Positions 1 to 10,235 of a DNA stretch of 64,000 nt are shown piece by piece. Each line of letters begins with the position of its first letter. Within the stretch, counting starts at the first letter, position 1. The translations under genes were made by a program, and so were the position numbers. The DNA comes from a gamma proteobacterium symbiont of Ctena orbiculata (GTDB lineage Bacteria; Pseudomonadota; Gammaproteobacteria; Chromatiales; Chromatiaceae). The stretch covers positions 49,465-113,464 of the forward strand of contig QBVD01000032.1 in NCBI GenBank assembly GCA_003058525.1, written 5' to 3'. Below the pieces are notes generated by a model. It was not told the origin of the DNA and did no database searches. It saw only the letters and a list, made by a program, of their open reading frames with translations.

Positions 1-523
1 ACTGACTGGCCTGGTATTGGGGCATTTGATCCGGCAGATCCCGATAGACACCACCCGGTCTGTAGTAGGCCGCATGCATACGTGCGCCGGACACCGCTTC
101 GTAACAGTCGAACAGATCCTCTCGCTCACGAAAGGCATACAGGAAAACGGTCATGGCCCCGACATCCAGGGCATGGGTGCCCAGCCACATCAGATGATTG
201 AGGACGCGCGTTATCTCGTCGAACATGGTACGAATATATTGCGCGCGTACAGGCGCCTCTATACCCAGCAGCTTTTCAATCGCCCTGACATATCCGTGCT
301 CGTTACACATCATCGATACATAATCGAGGCGGTCCATGTAGGGAATGCTTTGATTGTAGGGCTTGCTCTCGGCCAATTTCTCGGTGGCGCGATGGAGTAG
401 ACCAACATGCGGGTCGGCGCGTTCGATCACTTCCCCATCCATCTCCAGCACCAGGCGCAGAACGCCGTGGGCCGCGGGGTGCTGAGGGCCGAAATTGAGG
501 GTGTAGTTATGGATCTCAGGCAT
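1..523 (-). CDS. nuoD: NADH-quinone oxidoreductase subunit D (NuoD), 3' part outside window
   Basis: Reverse-strand reading from the ATG at 523 gives [20 protein letters not shown], the start of NuoD/49-kDa subunits of respiratory complex I. It continues through the conserved [13 protein letters not shown], YMDRLDYVS and MARTMF/ITRVLNH-type stretches to the window edge, about 173 residues. NuoD sits at the quinone-binding junction of the peripheral arm. Its start overlaps the nuoC stop by 8 bases, so the two are translationally coupled. The C-terminal half lies outside the window, so completeness cannot be judged. Confidence 0.95.
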   Translation of the reverse strand, partial: MPEIHNYTLNFGPQHPAAHGVLRLVLEMDGEVIERADPHVGLLHRATEKLAESKPYNQSIPYMDRLDYVSMMCNEHGYVRAIEKLLGIEAPVRAQYIRTMFDEITRVLNHLMWLGTHALDVGAMTVFLYAFREREDLFDCYEAVSGARMHAAYYRPGGVYRDLPDQMPQYQASQ

Positions 524-1235
524 CGCTGGCATCCTGCATGGCGCTATCCTCATCGAGATAGCGGTTGTCCTCTCGTGTCACTCGCGGTACCAGAGTACGC
601 GGGTCGATGCTCACAGGCTCGTAAATGACACGCTTCAGATTCGGGTCATAGCGCATCTCCACCTGGCCGATAAGCGGGAAGTCCTTGCGGAATGGATGAC
701 CGATAAAGCCGTAGTCGGTAAGAATTCGTCGCAGATCGGGGTGACCGTCGAACAGAATGCCGTAGAGATCGAATGCCTCTCGTTCAAACCAATCCGCACT
801 CTGCCACACTGGGACTACAGAGGTGACGATCGGTTGTTCGGTATCGACAAATACCCGCAAACGCAATCGTGTGTTTTGGCTGATGGAGAGCAGATGATAG
901 ACGGCCGCAAAACGATTCGACTCCATCGACTCCAACTCTCCCAGCGGAGTCACACCTCGTCCGAATCCGCTATTGGGGGCGCTGTCGGTTTGCCATTCGG
1001 ATTGACCATAAGTGGAATAGTCGACACCGCAGACGTCGATCAACTCCTCAAAACCGAACTGCTGATCATCCCTGAGTCGTAACGCCACATCGCTCAGCTG
1101 ATCTGCCGGAACCACCAGAGTCACTTCGCCACAGCTGCGTTCCACGCTGCAGCCTGTCTCTTCAAATGCGCGGGTAAGATCCTCCGCCAGCCGGTCAAGG
1201 CGATCATGCATCCCGTTCTGTGCACTGCTGCTCAT
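516..1235 (-). CDS. nuoC: NADH-quinone oxidoreductase subunit C (NuoC)
   Basis: 239 residues, the normal stand-alone NuoC/30-kDa subunit of complex I; it is not fused to NuoD as in Escherichia coli. The signature stretch Re[16 protein letters not shown] and [15 protein letters not shown] is intact in the C-terminal half. The N-terminal part is the usual variable region. NuoC joins NuoD and NuoB in the hydrophilic connecting arm facing the cytoplasm. It lies 12 bases after nuoB and overlaps nuoD by 8 bases, in nuoABCD order. Confidence 0.96.
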   Translation of the reverse strand: MSSSAQNGMHDRLDRLAEDLTRAFEETGCSVERSCGEVTLVVPADQLSDVALRLRDDQQFGFEELIDVCGVDYSTYGQSEWQTDSAPNSGFGRGVTPLGELESMESNRFAAVYHLLSISQNTRLRLRVFVDTEQPIVTSVVPVWQSADWFEREAFDLYGILFDGHPDLRRILTDYGFIGHPFRKDFPLIGQVEMRYDPNLKRVIYEPVSIDPRTLVPRVTREDNRYLDEDSAMQDASDA

Positions 1236-1247
1236 GTTATCTCCACC

Positions 1248-1724
1248 TTAGCGTGCAATGGTACTGGTACGGCGAATCTTGTCCTGAAGTTGGAGCACGC
1301 CATACAGCAGTGCTTCGGCGGTAGGCGGACAACCCGGTACGTAAATATCGACCGGGACCACCCGGTCACAGCCCCTTACGACGGAGTAGGAGTAGTGGTA
1401 GTAACCACCTCCGTTGGCGCACGAACCCATAGAGATGACCCAACGAGGCTCTGCCATCTGATCGTAGACCTTGCGCAGAGCGGGGGCCATTTTATTGACC
1501 AGGGTGCCCGCTACAATCATCACGTCTGACTGCCGGGGGCTGGGCCGGAATATGATGCCGAAACGATCCATGTCGTACCGTGCAGCCGCGGCATGCATCA
1601 TCTCCACCGCGCAGCATGCCAGGCCGAAAGTCATCGGCCACATCGAACCGGTGCGTGCCCAGTTGATCAATTTATCTGCAGAAGTGGTAATGACTCCCTT
1701 CTCCAGAATACCCTCAATTCCCAC
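1248..1724 (-). CDS. nuoB: NADH-quinone oxidoreductase subunit B (NuoB)
   Basis: NuoB/PSST subunit, which binds the terminal N2 [4Fe-4S] cluster of complex I. Visible ligands are the tandem cysteines of [11 protein letters not shown], the cysteine of [10 protein letters not shown] and the cysteine of [12 protein letters not shown] place the start at the GTG at 1724 (GIEGILEKG), which has a GGAGG-like site about 7 bases upstream and gives 158 residues, the size of short NuoB proteins. An in-frame TTG 15 bases further upstream is possible but would overlap that ribosome site. It sits between nuoA and nuoC. Confidence 0.95.
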   Translation of the reverse strand: MGIEGILEKGVITTSADKLINWARTGSMWPMTFGLACCAVEMMHAAAARYDMDRFGIIFRPSPRQSDVMIVAGTLVNKMAPALRKVYDQMAEPRWVISMGSCANGGGYYHYSYSVVRGCDRVVPVDIYVPGCPPTAEALLYGVLQLQDKIRRTSTIAR

Positions 1725-1772
1725 TATCCACCTCCACAAACAGTCGTGAATACTCTCCTGATTCCGGGCCGA

Positions 1773-2129
1773 TTATTCCCACTCCAAGGCTCCCTTCTTC
1801 CACTCATAAATGAAGCCTATGACCAGAATGACGAGAAAAATCATCATGGCGATGAATCCGACCATACCGATCTGATCCAATACCACAGCCCAGGGAAAGA
1901 GGAAGGCGATCTCAAGATCGAAGATGATGAACAGGATGGCAACCAGGTAGTAACGCACATCGAATTTCATGCGTGAATTCTCGAATGCCTCGAATCCACA
2001 TTCATAGGGAGAGAGTTTTTCGTCATCGGGTTTTCTTGTACCCAACAGAAAACCGAGTGCTATTACAACACCACCCATCACAAAGGCTACTGAGAGAAAT
2101 ATCAAGATGGGTAGATAGTTTTCGAGCAT
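1773..2129 (-). CDS. nuoA: NADH-quinone oxidoreductase subunit A (NuoA)
   Basis: 118-residue inner-membrane subunit of complex I with three hydrophobic segments (about residues 7-29, 61-82, 88-110). The conserved loop YECGFEAF, the run [20 protein letters not shown] and FPWAV are typical of NuoA/ND3. It is the first gene of the operon and lies behind a sigma70-like promoter at 2195-2224. Confidence 0.96.
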   Translation of the reverse strand: MLENYLPILIFLSVAFVMGGVVIALGFLLGTRKPDDEKLSPYECGFEAFENSRMKFDVRYYLVAILFIIFDLEIAFLFPWAVVLDQIGMVGFIAMMIFLVILVIGFIYEWKKGALEWE

Positions 2130-2194
2130 CAGTGTGCTGCCCCCTCGTGTCGTTCAATCATTATATTTTTAAGCGAATTCCAGGGAAGGCCCGC

Positions 2195-2224
2195 AGTCTA
2201 TCCTTTGCCGCATTATCGTGTCAA
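2195..2224 (-). promoter_or_regulatory. sigma70-type promoter of the nuo operon
   Basis: On the minus strand TTGACA (2219-2224) is followed after 18 bases by TAGACT (2195-2200). The predicted start is roughly 60 bases before the nuoA ATG. The -35 box is a perfect consensus match and the -10 box matches 4 of 6. Confidence 0.6.
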
Positions 2225-2283
2225 GTAGCAGGAAAAGTGATATCCCCAATAAATTCAATTAGTTATTATACTTTTGCACCCAT

Positions 2284-2322
2284 AAAAAAACGGTATTGGG
2301 TAGAAATAACCCAATACCGTTT
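2284..2322 (-). terminator. intrinsic terminator after tRNA-Leu
   Basis: A perfect 13-bp inverted repeat (2288-2300 with 2310-2322, 9-base loop) followed on the minus strand by a run of seven T. It would end the transcript of secG-tRNA-Leu just before the nuo promoter. Confidence 0.85.
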
Positions 2323-2328
2323 CATTGT

Positions 2329-2413
2329 TGGTACCGATGGCCGGATTTGAACCGGCACGGCTTTCGCCACTACCCCCTCAAGATAGCGTGTCTACCAATT
2401 CCACCACATCGGC
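2329..2413 (-). tRNA. tRNA-Leu (anticodon GAG)
   Basis: An 85-base class II tRNA read on the minus strand. It has acceptor GCCGATG pairing with CATCGGT, the D-arm GGTGGAATTGGTAGACAC and an anticodon arm CTATC-TTGAGGG-GGTAG, giving GAG. It also has a long variable arm, the T-loop GGTTCAAATCC and an encoded CCA. It lies 17 bases after secG, the same arrangement as secG-leuU in enterobacteria, and is followed by an intrinsic terminator. Confidence 0.97.
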
Positions 2414-2430
2414 AAAAATCTAATCGACAC

Positions 2431-2901
2431 TTACTCCTTAAGCTGCTCCTTCGACTCCTCGGCAGTTGCGGCAGCCTCGGTTTGTGAGGTCGTCTCAGCC
2501 GGCTCGACCGGTGGCACAGCCTCGATCGCAGGCGTCGCCTCCTCAGCCGGCGGAACAATAGCGGGTATGTCGCTCTCTACCGGCACAGGCGGTATGTCGC
2601 TCTGCTGAACCTCCTCCACCTGAACTGCAGGCGCCTGATCCAGTGCCTCCATGACACCGACCTGTTCGTTTCTCTGGGAAGCAAAATAGGCCATCACCAT
2701 ACTGGTGATAAAAAACAGGGTCGCCAGCAGGGCTGTTGTCCGGGTCAGAAACGAGGCGGACCCCTTGGCACCAAATACCGTACCCGAGGCACCACTGCCG
2801 AAGGCAGCTCCCATGTCCGCACCTTTCCCGTGCTGTATCAGGATCAATCCCACCAGGCCAACGGCCAGGAAGATATGAAACACGGTCAATATAGTTTGCA
2901 T
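2431..2901 (-). CDS. secG: Protein-export membrane protein SecG
   Basis: SecG assists SecYE during protein translocation across the inner membrane. The first 75 residues show the standard two-helix hairpin: helix 1 at about 3-22, the cytoplasmic GKGADMGAAFGSGASGTVFG loop typical of SecG, then helix 2 at about 53-72. The remaining ~80 residues form a low-complexity Pro/Glu/Ala-rich tail, making the protein 156 residues against about 110 in E. coli. The neighbours tpiA and tRNA-Leu support the identity. Confidence 0.93.
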   Translation of the reverse strand: MQTILTVFHIFLAVGLVGLILIQHGKGADMGAAFGSGASGTVFGAKGSASFLTRTTALLATLFFITSMVMAYFASQRNEQVGVMEALDQAPAVQVEEVQQSDIPPVPVESDIPAIVPPAEEATPAIEAVPPVEPAETTSQTEAAATAEESKEQLKE

Positions 2902-2919
2902 TTGCTTAATGTCCTAATA

Positions 2920-2942
2920 GGGCCTGTTATCACGAATTCAAT
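2920..2942. repeat. dispersed GCCTGTTAACACT-type repeat, copy 1
   Basis: Single-ended copy (GGGCCTGTTATCACGAAT...) of the terminal sequence of the small element at 59963-60126. It lies between secG and tpiA and includes the tpiA stop codon. Confidence 0.5.
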
Positions 2943-3690
2943 CCGCTGCGGTACAGATACCCAGGAAATCCTCGGCCGTCAGGGAGGCTCCCCCGATCAA
3001 ACCGCCATCGATATCGGGCTTCCCGATCAATTCCGCGGCGTTACCAGGCTTCATGGAGCCACCATAGAGTATACGCAACCCTTCCGCGACTTCACTGCTC
3101 TTCTCAGCCACCCGGGAACGAATGAACGCATGCACCTCCTGCGCCTGATCGGGGGTAGCCGTCTTCCCGGTGCCTATGGCCCAAACCGGCTCATAGGCGA
3201 TAACACCGTCAGCCAGTGCATCGACACCCTCAAGCGCAATCACTGCATCGAGCTGTCGGGCCACGACTTCGTTTGTGGTGCCAGCTTCCCGTTCCTCAAG
3301 CGTCTCGCCGATGCAGAGGATGGGTACCAATCCGGCAGCACGCGCCACTGCGTATTTCTTTGCCACCAGTTGATCGCTCTCGGCATGGTAGGTGCGACGC
3401 TCGGAGTGCCCCACAATGACATATTTGCATCCGAAATCGTTGAGCATGGAGGCGGCAATCTCACCGGTATAGGCGCCGGACGACTCTGTCGACAGATCCT
3501 GGCCGCCCCAAGCGATATCGCTGCCCGAAAGCAGTTTCTCCACCTCAGGTATGTAGATATAGGGTGGACAGACCGCCACCTCTGCACTCTTGACATCACC
3601 GACACCACGACTGATGCCGTCAAGCAAGCTGCGAACACTCTCGAGAGAACCGTTCATCTTCCAGTTTCCGGCAACCAGTGGTCTACGCAT
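2938..3690 (-). CDS. tpiA: Triosephosphate isomerase
   Basis: Cytoplasmic TIM-barrel enzyme interconverting dihydroxyacetone phosphate and glyceraldehyde 3-phosphate. At 250 residues it is full length. Catalytic features are visible: Lys11 in GNWKMNG, the histidine of IVGHSERR, the glutamate of AYEPVWAIGTG and the phosphate-binding ILYGGSMKPGNA and GGLIGGASL loops. Its stop codon falls within a copy of a dispersed repeat. It sits between glmM and secG as in many pseudomonad-like gammaproteobacteria. Confidence 0.97.
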   Translation of the reverse strand: MRRPLVAGNWKMNGSLESVRSLLDGISRGVGDVKSAEVAVCPPYIYIPEVEKLLSGSDIAWGGQDLSTESSGAYTGEIAASMLNDFGCKYVIVGHSERRTYHAESDQLVAKKYAVARAAGLVPILCIGETLEEREAGTTNEVVARQLDAVIALEGVDALADGVIAYEPVWAIGTGKTATPDQAQEVHAFIRSRVAEKSSEVAEGLRILYGGSMKPGNAAELIGKPDIDGGLIGGASLTAEDFLGICTAAD

Positions 3691-3789
3691 GCCTTCACTC
3701 CTGCGATCAAAAGAAAGCGCGCTAGCTTAACGGTCAATGGGTTTGAAATCAATCTCAATCGATGGCGAACCCGCTCAGCTTCGCACTTC

Positions 3790-5136
3790 TTACTCGCTGG
3801 TGACCAGTTCCTTCACCGTGGCGGCGATATGGTCCGACAGGTCGTCAACCTTTGTCCCGTCATTCCCCTCCACCATGACACGTATCAGTGGCTCCGTACC
3901 CGAGGGCCTGAGCAGAACTCGCCCACTGCTGCCCATTTCGACCTCAGCTTCACGAACCGATCGTCTCACCCGTTCCGAATCCATGATCTCTTGCGGGTTT
4001 CGGCTGCCGAGATGGACATTTGTCAGTTTTTGCGGGTATTTGCTCATACCGGCACACAACTCACGCAAGGTACTGTTTGTCGCGTACATCTCTTCCAATA
4101 CCTGCAGGGCGGCAATAATCCCGTCGCCGGTGGTCGTGCGGTCAAGGCAGATGATGTGCCCCGACTGTTCGCCGCCGAGCACCCAGCCTTTTTCGGTGAG
4201 GCGTTCCATGATGTAGCGATCCCCCACCTGGGTCCGCTCGAAAACCACCCCATGTTCCCTCAGCGCATGTTCGAGTCCGAGATTACTCATCAGGGTACCG
4301 ACAACCGCACCCTTGAGCACACCATGCCTCATCCTGGAACAGGCGATGATATAGAGGATTTCATCACCATCCACCTCATTGCCCTGATCATCCACCATGA
4401 TCAGTCGATCGCCATCGCCATCCAGGGCGATGCCCAGGTCCGCTTTATGCTCCAACACCGCTCTTTTCAAGTGTTCGGGATATGTCGATCCGACGCCATC
4501 ATTGATATTGAATCCGTTGGGTTGATTTCCGATGGCAATCACATCCGCACCCATCTCATCGAAGACATAGGGAGCGATGTTATAGGTAGCTCCATTGGCG
4601 CAATCGACCACGATTTTCATGCCTTTGAAGCGGGTCTTGAGGGGAATCGTGCTTTTGCAGAATTCGATGTAGCGACCCTCTGCCGCCATCTTCTCCGCCC
4701 TGCCAAGGTCGGATGAGTCGACTGTCACCAATGGCTTCTCCATCTCCGCCTCGATTGCGGTCTCAAGCTCATCCGGGAGTTTGAGGCCCTCGGCCGAAAA
4801 GAATTTGATGCCATTATCCTGATAGGGATTATGAGAGGCACTGATGACGACTCCCGCCTGGGCATGTAGGGTACGGGTCAGATAGGCAACACTGGGGGTC
4901 GGCATGGGGCCCAACAAGGTGATGTTCACCCCGGCCGCCGTCAGACCGGCCTCGAGCGCCGATTCCAACAAGTAGCCGGAGATGCGTGTATCTTTTCCGA
5001 TCAGCACCCTGCTTTTGGCCTCTGTACCCAGAACCCTACCCACGGCCCAGCCTAGCTTCAGCACAAATTCAGGCGTAATCGGCCCGTCACCGAATCGCCC
5101 GCGTACCCCGTCTGTTCCAAAATATTTCCGACTCAC
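3790..5136 (-). CDS. glmM: Phosphoglucosamine mutase
   Basis: Converts glucosamine 6-phosphate to glucosamine 1-phosphate for UDP-GlcNAc, peptidoglycan and LPS synthesis. The 448-residue length is normal. The active-site serine loop is [13 protein letters not shown] (Ser101), the metal-binding loop is DGDGDRL, the sugar-binding loop is GGEQSGH, and the phosphate loop is [12 protein letters not shown] near the C terminus. The next gene upstream is folP (18-base gap), the same order as in E. coli. Confidence 0.97.
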   Translation of the reverse strand: MSRKYFGTDGVRGRFGDGPITPEFVLKLGWAVGRVLGTEAKSRVLIGKDTRISGYLLESALEAGLTAAGVNITLLGPMPTPSVAYLTRTLHAQAGVVISASHNPYQDNGIKFFSAEGLKLPDELETAIEAEMEKPLVTVDSSDLGRAEKMAAEGRYIEFCKSTIPLKTRFKGMKIVVDCANGATYNIAPYVFDEMGADVIAIGNQPNGFNINDGVGSTYPEHLKRAVLEHKADLGIALDGDGDRLIMVDDQGNEVDGDEILYIIACSRMRHGVLKGAVVGTLMSNLGLEHALREHGVVFERTQVGDRYIMERLTEKGWVLGGEQSGHIICLDRTTTGDGIIAALQVLEEMYATNSTLRELCAGMSKYPQKLTNVHLGSRNPQEIMDSERVRRSVREAEVEMGSSGRVLLRPSGTEPLIRVMVEGNDGTKVDDLSDHIAATVKELVTSE

Positions 5137-5154
5137 TAAACCATCCTCGATTAG

Positions 5155-5988
5155 CTATATGGCGGATCTGACCGCTGACACCACCTTGAGTGCGTCAACC
5201 GTTTCACGCACATCATGTACCCTGATAATAGCGGCGCCTCCCATAACGGCAACCACTGCCGCCGCGACACTCCCCATGAGTCGTTCGTTCACGGGCAGAT
5301 TCCCGAGTATCGACCCGATCATCGATTTCCTTGAAATTCCCACCAATACCGGGGCTGCGATTTCGTCCAACGCCTGCAGTTCTTTCAGCAGAATCAGATT
5401 ATGCTCAAGTGTCTTACCGAATCCAAACCCCGGGTCGACAATCATATTGTGGCGCGCGATACCTGCTGCTTCGCCTGCTTCCAAACGCTGTCGCAGGAAT
5501 CGCTTGACCTCTTCCACCACATTCCCATAGTGGGGTGCATCCTGCATGGTTCTCGGTTTCCCCTGCATGTGCATGAGGCAGACCGGAACTGCTATCTCGG
5601 CCGCCGCCTCCAGTGCACCGGGCTCCTGCAGCGCCATGACGTCATTGATCATGCCGGCACCGGCAGTGACCGCTTCACGCATCACCAGTGGCTTATTGGT
5701 ATCGATGGAGATCGGCACAGGAATGGCCTGTACCAGCCTTTCTATAATGGGAATGACACGATCGAGTTCTTCTTCTACCGATACAGGCTGCGCACCGGGG
5801 CGGGTGGACTCCCCGCCAATATCGATAATAGCAGCACCCTCCTCCACCATGCGCAGGGCGTGTTCTAAAGACACATCAGGATTCAGGTATTGCCCGCCAT
5901 CGGAAAATGAGTCGGGGGTCAGGTTGAGAATACCCATGACCTGGGGCGAGCCCAGGTCAAGTTTTTTTCCTGCACAATCGAGAATCAA
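5155..5988 (-). CDS. folP: Dihydropteroate synthase
   Basis: Condenses p-aminobenzoate with hydroxymethyl-dihydropterin pyrophosphate in folate synthesis; the sulfonamide target. The 277-residue TIM barrel shows both signatures: GILNLTPDSFSDGG near residue 20 and DIGGESTRPGA near residue 57. It also has NDVMAL, DPGFGFGKT, ISRKSMIG and the terminal RVHDV. It is 15 bases after ftsH, consistent with one transcript. Confidence 0.97.
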   Translation of the reverse strand: MILDCAGKKLDLGSPQVMGILNLTPDSFSDGGQYLNPDVSLEHALRMVEEGAAIIDIGGESTRPGAQPVSVEEELDRVIPIIERLVQAIPVPISIDTNKPLVMREAVTAGAGMINDVMALQEPGALEAAAEIAVPVCLMHMQGKPRTMQDAPHYGNVVEEVKRFLRQRLEAGEAAGIARHNMIVDPGFGFGKTLEHNLILLKELQALDEIAAPVLVGISRKSMIGSILGNLPVNERLMGSVAAAVVAVMGGAAIIRVHDVRETVDALKVVSAVRSAI

Positions 5989-6003
5989 TGAGAAACAGCT
6001 GTA

Positions 6004-7926
6004 TCAATGCTGACCGGCGGGGCCGCCGATGGTCCCTGATACATCATCTGAAGAGGGTGACTCACCGGACGGACGAGTATCATCATCAGACCCGATATCG
6101 CCCTCATCCCAATCCTTTGGCGGTCGTGGCGTCTTGCCCGACATGATGTCGTCGATCTGCTGCGTATCGATGGTCTCGTATTTCATCAACGCCTTGGCCA
6201 TGACATGGAGCTTTTCCAGATTCTCGTCGAGTATCTTCTCGGCGCGCTCATAGTTGCGGTCGATAAAACTACGGATCTCCTCATCGATGGTATGCGCCGT
6301 ATCGTCGGATACATTTTTGTGCTGGGTCACCGAACGTCCGAGAAAGACTTCCTCTTCCTCCTCACTGTACATCAGCGGTCCGAGGCGTTCCGACAGGCCC
6401 CATTTAGTGACCATGTTGCGCGCCAGATCGGTGGCACGCTTGATATCGTTGGAGGCGCCGGTGGTGACCTTGTCGATTCCGAAGATCAGCTCTTCGGCGA
6501 TACGCCCACCGAACAGACTGGAGATCTGACTCTCCAGATGCTCTTTACTGTAGCTGTAACGATCAGCCTCAGGGAGAAACATGGTAACGCCGAGTGCTCT
6601 ACCACGGGGGATGATGCTCACTTTGTAGACCGGATCGTGAGACGGCACCAGGCGGCCGACGATGGCATGACCCGACTCATGATAGGCGGTCAGTTTCTTC
6701 TCGTCTTCACTCATCACCATGGTACGGCGCTCCGTGCCCATCATGATTTTGTCTTTCGCCTTCTCCATCTCCTCCATGCCGACCAGGGTCTTGTTGGCGC
6801 GGGCGGCAAACAGGGCGGCCTCATTAACCAGATTGGCCAGATCGGCGCCGGAGAAACCGGGTGTACCACGGGCAATGATGGCGGGCTTCACATCTTCGGA
6901 TGCAGCCACCTTGCGCAGATGGACCTTGAGAATCTGTTCACGTCCGCGCACATCGGGCAGGGGCACCACCACCTGGCGGTCGAATCGGCCCGGGCGCAGC
7001 AACGCCGGATCCAACACGTCCGGACGGTTGGTCGCAGCAATCACGATAACCCCTTCATTACCCTCGAAACCATCCATCTCCACCAGCAGTTGGTTCAGGG
7101 TCTGCTCGCGCTCATCATGACCGCCGCCGAGCCCGGCGCCACGATGCCGTCCCACGGCATCGATCTCGTCGATAAAAATGATGCAGGGCGCATGCTTCTT
7201 GGCCTGTTCGAACATATCGCGCACCCGGGAGGCACCGACACCCACGAACATCTCCACGAAGTCTGAACCCGAGATAGTGAAAAACGGTACCTTGGCCTCA
7301 CCGGCGATCGCCTTGGCAAGCAGGGTCTTACCGGTACCGGGGGAACCGACCATCAACACACCTTTGGGGATCTTGCCGCCGAGTTTCTGGAATTTTGAGG
7401 GATCACGCAGGAAGTCGACCATCTCGGATACCTCTTCCTTGGCCTCCTCGACACCCGCCACATCGTTGAAGGTCACCTTGACCTGGTCCTCACTCAACAT
7501 CCGAGCCTTGCTCTTACCGAATGACATGGCGCCACGGCCAGCCCCACCACCCTGCATTTGACGCATGAAAAATATCCACAGACCGATCAGTACGAACAGC
7601 GGAAACCAGTTGATCAGAATATTCATCAACAGAGAGGGTTTCTCCGGCGGATTTGCCTTAATCTCAACATTGCTATTGAGCAGGTCACTGACCAGCATGT
7701 CGTCACCCGGACTGTAGGTGGAGAAGCGCTGCCCTGAAGTCAATGTACCGGTAATATCACGCCCATTACCGCTGAACTCGACCTCTTTCACCTGCCCCGA
7801 TTTCACATTGACAATGAACTCGGAATAGTTCATTGGTTGCGCCTTCGGCTGGGTAGTCGAGAAATTATTGAATACCGTCATCAAAACGATGGCGATCACT
7901 ACCCAGAGAATCAAATTTTTTGCCAT
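6004..7926 (-). CDS. ftsH: ATP-dependent zinc metalloprotease FtsH
   Basis: Inner-membrane AAA+ protease degrading LpxC, unassembled SecY and other proteins. From the ATG at 7926 (MAKNLILWV, matching the family) it is 640 residues. Features in order: membrane helix 4-20, periplasmic domain, second helix about 104-120, Walker A GSPGTGKT 194-201, Walker B FIDEID 251-256, arginine finger region RPGRFDR 311-317 and the zinc motif HESGH 416-420. The tail is hydrophilic and acidic. A TTG 15 bases upstream (7941) has a better-placed AGAGG, so the start is slightly uncertain. Confidence 0.96.
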   Translation of the reverse strand: MAKNLILWVVIAIVLMTVFNNFSTTQPKAQPMNYSEFIVNVKSGQVKEVEFSGNGRDITGTLTSGQRFSTYSPGDDMLVSDLLNSNVEIKANPPEKPSLLMNILINWFPLFVLIGLWIFFMRQMQGGGAGRGAMSFGKSKARMLSEDQVKVTFNDVAGVEEAKEEVSEMVDFLRDPSKFQKLGGKIPKGVLMVGSPGTGKTLLAKAIAGEAKVPFFTISGSDFVEMFVGVGASRVRDMFEQAKKHAPCIIFIDEIDAVGRHRGAGLGGGHDEREQTLNQLLVEMDGFEGNEGVIVIAATNRPDVLDPALLRPGRFDRQVVVPLPDVRGREQILKVHLRKVAASEDVKPAIIARGTPGFSGADLANLVNEAALFAARANKTLVGMEEMEKAKDKIMMGTERRTMVMSEDEKKLTAYHESGHAIVGRLVPSHDPVYKVSIIPRGRALGVTMFLPEADRYSYSKEHLESQISSLFGGRIAEELIFGIDKVTTGASNDIKRATDLARNMVTKWGLSERLGPLMYSEEEEEVFLGRSVTQHKNVSDDTAHTIDEEIRSFIDRNYERAEKILDENLEKLHVMAKALMKYETIDTQQIDDIMSGKTPRPPKDWDEGDIGSDDDTRPSGESPSSDDVSGTIGGPAGQH

Positions 7927-8099
7927 GTCGTTCAAAATCAAAAAACCTCTTTATCAATCCCGTCGTAGTGCGGGATCTAAATCTTCCATATCGGCATTTG
8001 CAGATCGGGGGATGGCTTTACACCATCCGGCACGGCCGATTTGTCAATAATACCCTTAAAAAACCCTAATTATCTGTGCAAATTACTGATTTTTTGGAC

Positions 8100-8738
8100 T
8101 TACTGGTTGGTACGGTACACCATCTTAAAGTTCCCCGCTACCAGATAGACCTCACGGCTTTTGGCCCGCGATGAGCTGGGTTTACGGCTCACCACCCGCT
8201 TAAAATCGTGACGAAGCGCCTTCAGGTAAGTGTCGAATCCCTCTCCCTGGAATATCTTAACGACAAAACAGCCGCCTGGCTTTAACACTTCGCGAGCAAA
8301 ATCAAGGGCCAGCTCGCAAAGATAGATAGCCCTTGGCTGATCAACGCTCGCTATACCTGTAACATTGGGCGCCATATCTGAAATTACAAGGTCCACGGCC
8401 TCCCCATCCAGGGTTTTTTCCAGTTCTTCAAGTGGCTTCGTTTCACGAAAATCCCCCTGAATAAACTCCACACCGGCCATGGGCTCCATTGGCAGTATAT
8501 CCATCGCCACGATGTGCCCCTTCTGCCCTACCAGATCCCGGGCCACCTGACACCACCCACCAGGGGCGGCACCCAGATCCACAACCTTCATGCCTGGCTT
8601 GAAAATATTATCTTTTTGCTGGATTTCCAGTAACTTAAATGCAGCCCGGGAACGATAACCCGCCTTTTGCGCCCGCTTTACATATTCGTCTTTGAAATGA
8701 CGGTCCAGCCATTGGCGACTACTTTTACTGCGCTTCAT
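8100..8738 (-). CDS. rlmE: 23S rRNA (uridine-2'-O-)-methyltransferase RlmE
   Basis: SAM-dependent methyltransferase that modifies U2552 of 23S rRNA (FtsJ/RrmJ). At 212 residues it is typical. The catalytic K-D-K-E tetrad is visible: Lys in [10 protein letters not shown], Asp in ISDMAPN, Lys in VVKIFQG and Glu in SREVYLV. The SAM loop is [10 protein letters not shown]. It lies upstream of ftsH and is divergent from yhbY, with an inverted-repeat unit in the space between. Confidence 0.96.
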   Translation of the reverse strand: MKRSKSSRQWLDRHFKDEYVKRAQKAGYRSRAAFKLLEIQQKDNIFKPGMKVVDLGAAPGGWCQVARDLVGQKGHIVAMDILPMEPMAGVEFIQGDFRETKPLEELEKTLDGEAVDLVISDMAPNVTGIASVDQPRAIYLCELALDFAREVLKPGGCFVVKIFQGEGFDTYLKALRHDFKRVVSRKPSSSRAKSREVYLVAGNFKMVYRTNQ

Positions 8739-8868
8739 GAGACTGCTGAGTCCTTAATGACTGCATAACCTACAGGTTAGATGATAATTGGCGTTCATTT
8801 CACATCAAATTGCATGGATTGGATAATTTAACAGAATCCTATTCCTTAAAACCTATTATTTTAGAGCA

Positions 8869-9068
8869 GCAAATGAACGCGAATCACTGCAAATGTACGC
8901 TTAATATAGCGAAGAGCATACCTGGCATTGAGAGATGTTGATTGCTTGGTGAACCCTTTTCTCGACTTTTAGAGAATAATCAGGATTTGGCCTATTTCAA
9001 TCGCCGGATTTCATAAGCTTTTGTTTTTTAATTTGCGCATATTTGCGGTGATTCGCGTCCATTTGCGG
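8869..9068. mobile_element. MITE-like unit 1 with 32-bp terminal inverted repeats, no gene
   Basis: The left end 8869-8900 (starting GCAAATGAACGCGAATCA) and right end 9035-9066 are inverted copies differing at only a few positions over 32 bp. About 134 bp lie between them without a coding frame. The unit fills much of the 426-bp rlmE-yhbY gap. The same ends recur at 10023-10213 and 13471-13930; in the last case they bracket a gene, so this unit is probably a non-autonomous derivative. I see nothing else in the gap. Confidence 0.75.
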
Positions 9069-9164
9069 CCTGCTTTTCTCTTAGAAACCTTTAACACTAA
9101 TCCAGCCTCAATGTTCCACTCGACGGGGAAAAGATATAGAATCCGCCTCCCCATTCATAACAAG

Positions 9165-9470
9165 ATGTCCGCCATGCCGCTTACAGCCGCGCAAAACCGC
9201 TCATTGAAAAAACTCGCCCACGACCTCAAGCCAGTGGTCATCATAGGTCAGCACGGCCTGAGTGAAAATGTGCTCAAAGAAATCGACACCACACTCAACA
9301 CCCATGAGCTGATCAAGATCAAACTGGCGGGTGCCGACAAGGAGGATCGGAAAGTACTCAGCGGCGAAATCGTAGCACGCCTGTCAGCGGAACTGGTACA
9401 GATCATTGGCCGGGTGGCTATCTTCTATCGCCCCAATCCAAAGAAAAAGAAGAACAGAATCGTGGTTTGA
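9165..9470 (+). CDS. yhbY: Ribosome assembly RNA-binding protein YhbY (CRM domain)
   Basis: Small CRM-domain protein associated with pre-50S particles. The sequence aligns with E. coli YhbY over its whole length: LKKLAHDLKPVVIIGQHGLS, then HELIKIKLAG, ending in GRVAIFYRPNPKKKK. The ATG at 9165 gives 101 residues and the ATG at 9174 gives 98, closer to the 97 of E. coli; neither has a strong ribosome site. It is convergent with greA, 17 bases apart. It is the only plus-strand gene of this housekeeping block. Confidence 0.93.
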   Translation: MSAMPLTAAQNRSLKKLAHDLKPVVIIGQHGLSENVLKEIDTTLNTHELIKIKLAGADKEDRKVLSGEIVARLSAELVQIIGRVAIFYRPNPKKKKNRIVV

Positions 9471-9487
9471 TTTTGAATTGTTAATTA

Positions 9488-9964
9488 TTACTCGTATCTC
9501 ACTTCCAGAATCTCGAACTCCCTCGGCCCGCCCGGAGTCTCGAGGAATACATCATCCCCCTCCTGCTTGCCGATCAGTGCACGTGCGATTGGCGAACTGA
9601 TAGAGACCAGGCCATGCTTGATGTCGGCTTCGTCATCGCCGACTATCTGATAGGTAAACTCCTCGTCATTGTCCAGCTCCAACACCACAACCGTTGCACC
9701 GAATACCACCTTCCCGCCGGCATCCAGTTTTGTCACATCGATGATCTGGGCATGGGAGAGTTTGCCTTCGATATCCTTTATACGTCCCTCGACGAAACCC
9801 TGCTGTTCACGGGCGGCATGATACTCCGCATTCTCCTTCAGATCGCCGTGCGCTCTCGCTTCCGCAATAGCTTTGATGACTTTCGGCCGCTCGACGATTT
9901 TCAACTGCTTCAGTTCCTCTTGCAGTTTTGCAGCGCCTTTGGCTGTCAACGGTACCTTACTCAT
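9488..9964 (-). CDS. greA: Transcription elongation factor GreA
   Basis: Rescues backtracked RNA polymerase by stimulating transcript cleavage. 158 residues, standard length. The N-terminal coiled coil (about 10-75) contains the signature [18 protein letters not shown], whose acidic tip residues enter the polymerase secondary channel. The C-terminal FKBP-like domain carries [16 protein letters not shown] and GDDV. It follows carB, separated by inverted-repeat unit 2. Confidence 0.97.
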   Translation of the reverse strand: MSKVPLTAKGAAKLQEELKQLKIVERPKVIKAIAEARAHGDLKENAEYHAAREQQGFVEGRIKDIEGKLSHAQIIDVTKLDAGGKVVFGATVVVLELDNDEEFTYQIVGDDEADIKHGLVSISSPIARALIGKQEGDDVFLETPGGPREFEILEVRYE

Positions 9965-10022
9965 CGGATCTATCCTCTGTAATCCTGTCTTTCTCTATCA
10001 GAAAATACTGTTAATACTCAAT

Positions 10023-10213
10023 CCGCAAATGAACGCGAATTAACGCAAATGTCAATTAAACTAGGCTGTTTCAGTGGCAATCAGTTTATAGGCGCTATGA
10101 AATCTCTCACTATCCATTTGATAAGGTTTGATTACAAGCAATCTATTTCCCGTAACCCTCAAGTGTCTTATGTTTGCATTAATTGGTGGTGATTAGCGTC
10201 TATTTGCGGCTTG
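10023..10213. mobile_element. MITE-like unit 2 with terminal inverted repeats, no gene
   Basis: The left end 10023-10051 (CCGCAAATGAACGCGAAT...) and right end 10174-10213 (ending GCGTCTATTTGCGGC) are inverted relatives of each other and of units 1 and 3. The outer ~13 bases are best conserved and the inner parts diverge. The ~120-bp core has no reading frame. It occupies the carB-greA gap. Confidence 0.7.
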
Positions 10214-10235
10214 TTTACTTTTTTTCTACATGCAT

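Noticed and set aside
2830..4716. Long plus-strand open frame (628 codons) opposite tpiA and glmM
   Set aside because: Antisense shadow of two clear enzymes; the translation is His/Gln/Arg-rich with no recognisable motif and no ribosome site.
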